A DNA stretch of 32,494 nt from an uncultured Taibaiella sp. (GTDB taxonomy: Bacteria; Bacteroidota; Bacteroidia; Chitinophagales; Chitinophagaceae), in NCBI GenBank assembly GCA_937870855.1, contig CALMWT010000133.1:1-32494 (forward strand), given 5' to 3'. A program made the translations under genes and the position numbers. The first letter of the stretch is position 1. Each line of letters opens with the position of its first letter. This document shows positions 32,388 to 32,494 of the stretch, piece by piece. The notes below the pieces were generated by a model. The model ran no database searches. It was not told the origin of the DNA and saw only the letters and a program-made list of their open reading frames with translations.

Positions 32388-32494
32388 TTATTGCTGTGTT
32401 GCAGTGTAAACAACATCTGTAGAATACAAACCGGCAGGATATGCAAAACCTGGAGTTGCTTTATACTTTACAGTGAAAGTTTGGTTACCGCCTC
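32388..32494 (-). CDS. C-terminal end of a truncated gene, possibly a surface beta-sandwich protein
   Basis: A minus-strand frame enters from the right edge and stops with TAA at 32390-32388, giving the last 34 residues of a protein. They read in part GGNQTFTVKYKATPGFAYPA and end VVYTATQQ. The alternating strand pattern, with a final VxYTAT strand, resembles the ends of bacterial surface beta-sandwich domains (WxL or coat-U-like). It is too short for a firm family call. A strong terminator directly downstream supports a real gene end. The start and most of the gene are outside the window. Confidence 0.6.
   Translation of the reverse strand, partial: GGNQTFTVKYKATPGFAYPAGLYSTDVVYTATQQ

Overview
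The window looks like chromosomal DNA from a member of the Bacteroidota, probably near Chitinophagales/Sphingobacteriales (phylum likely, order a guess). The signs are a secreted protein with a type A type-IX-secretion sorting domain, a type III glutamine synthetase, a GLPGLI-family protein beside a carboxypeptidase-regulatory/beta-barrel outer-membrane protein, near absence of Shine-Dalgarno sequences, and several TAnnTTTG -7 promoter boxes. No rRNA, tRNA, CRISPR array, phage or transposase gene was found.

Layout. 1-270: a 21-bp tandem repeat at the left edge. 271-1170: a cytoplasmic-looking protein with a C-terminal carboxypeptidase-regulatory-like domain, then a terminator, a possible 26-residue membrane peptide and a palindromic terminator. 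1560-4558 (minus): a T9SS cargo protein, dCTP deaminase and a periplasmic thioredoxin-like protein. 4650-9303 (plus): a 4'-phosphopantetheinyl transferase, glutamine synthetase III and a polytopic membrane protein. 9347-12462 (plus): a tight cluster in which the two subunits of 3-oxoacid CoA-transferase are separated by a DUF1016/YhcG-type PD-(D/E)XK nuclease gene, followed by csaA and an arsC-family gene. 12503-15550 (plus): a secreted unknown, a MoxR/magnesium-chelatase-like AAA+ ATPase and ArfB. 15551-18623 (minus): a PaaE-type oxidoreductase and MutL. 18624-19121: a repeat-filled divergent intergenic region. 19122-26659 (plus): a NagZ-like GH3/serine-hydrolase fusion, a small outer-membrane barrel, a large outer-membrane receptor-like protein and its GLPGLI partner. 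26677-28590 (minus): a CapD/WbpM-like membrane sugar-nucleotide dehydratase. 28797-31796 (plus): a hybrid histidine kinase. The right end carries a small membrane-anchored unknown and the last codons of a truncated gene, both minus.

How the genes work together: most are housekeeping or envelope functions, namely nitrogen assimilation, ketone-body/acyl-CoA metabolism, mismatch repair, ribosome rescue, peptidoglycan turnover, outer-membrane proteins and surface polysaccharide precursors. The clearest departures from the ordinary are the nuclease gene between scoA and scoB, with an in-frame 33-bp repeat containing a perfect 12-bp palindrome; three genes (dcd, mutL, the GH3 fusion) whose TAnnTTTG box ends exactly 4 nt before the start codon, suggesting leaderless mRNAs; a MutL whose C-terminal endonuclease motif is not recognisable; and several non-coding repeat families. 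I did not find a clearly new multi-gene defence or mobile system.
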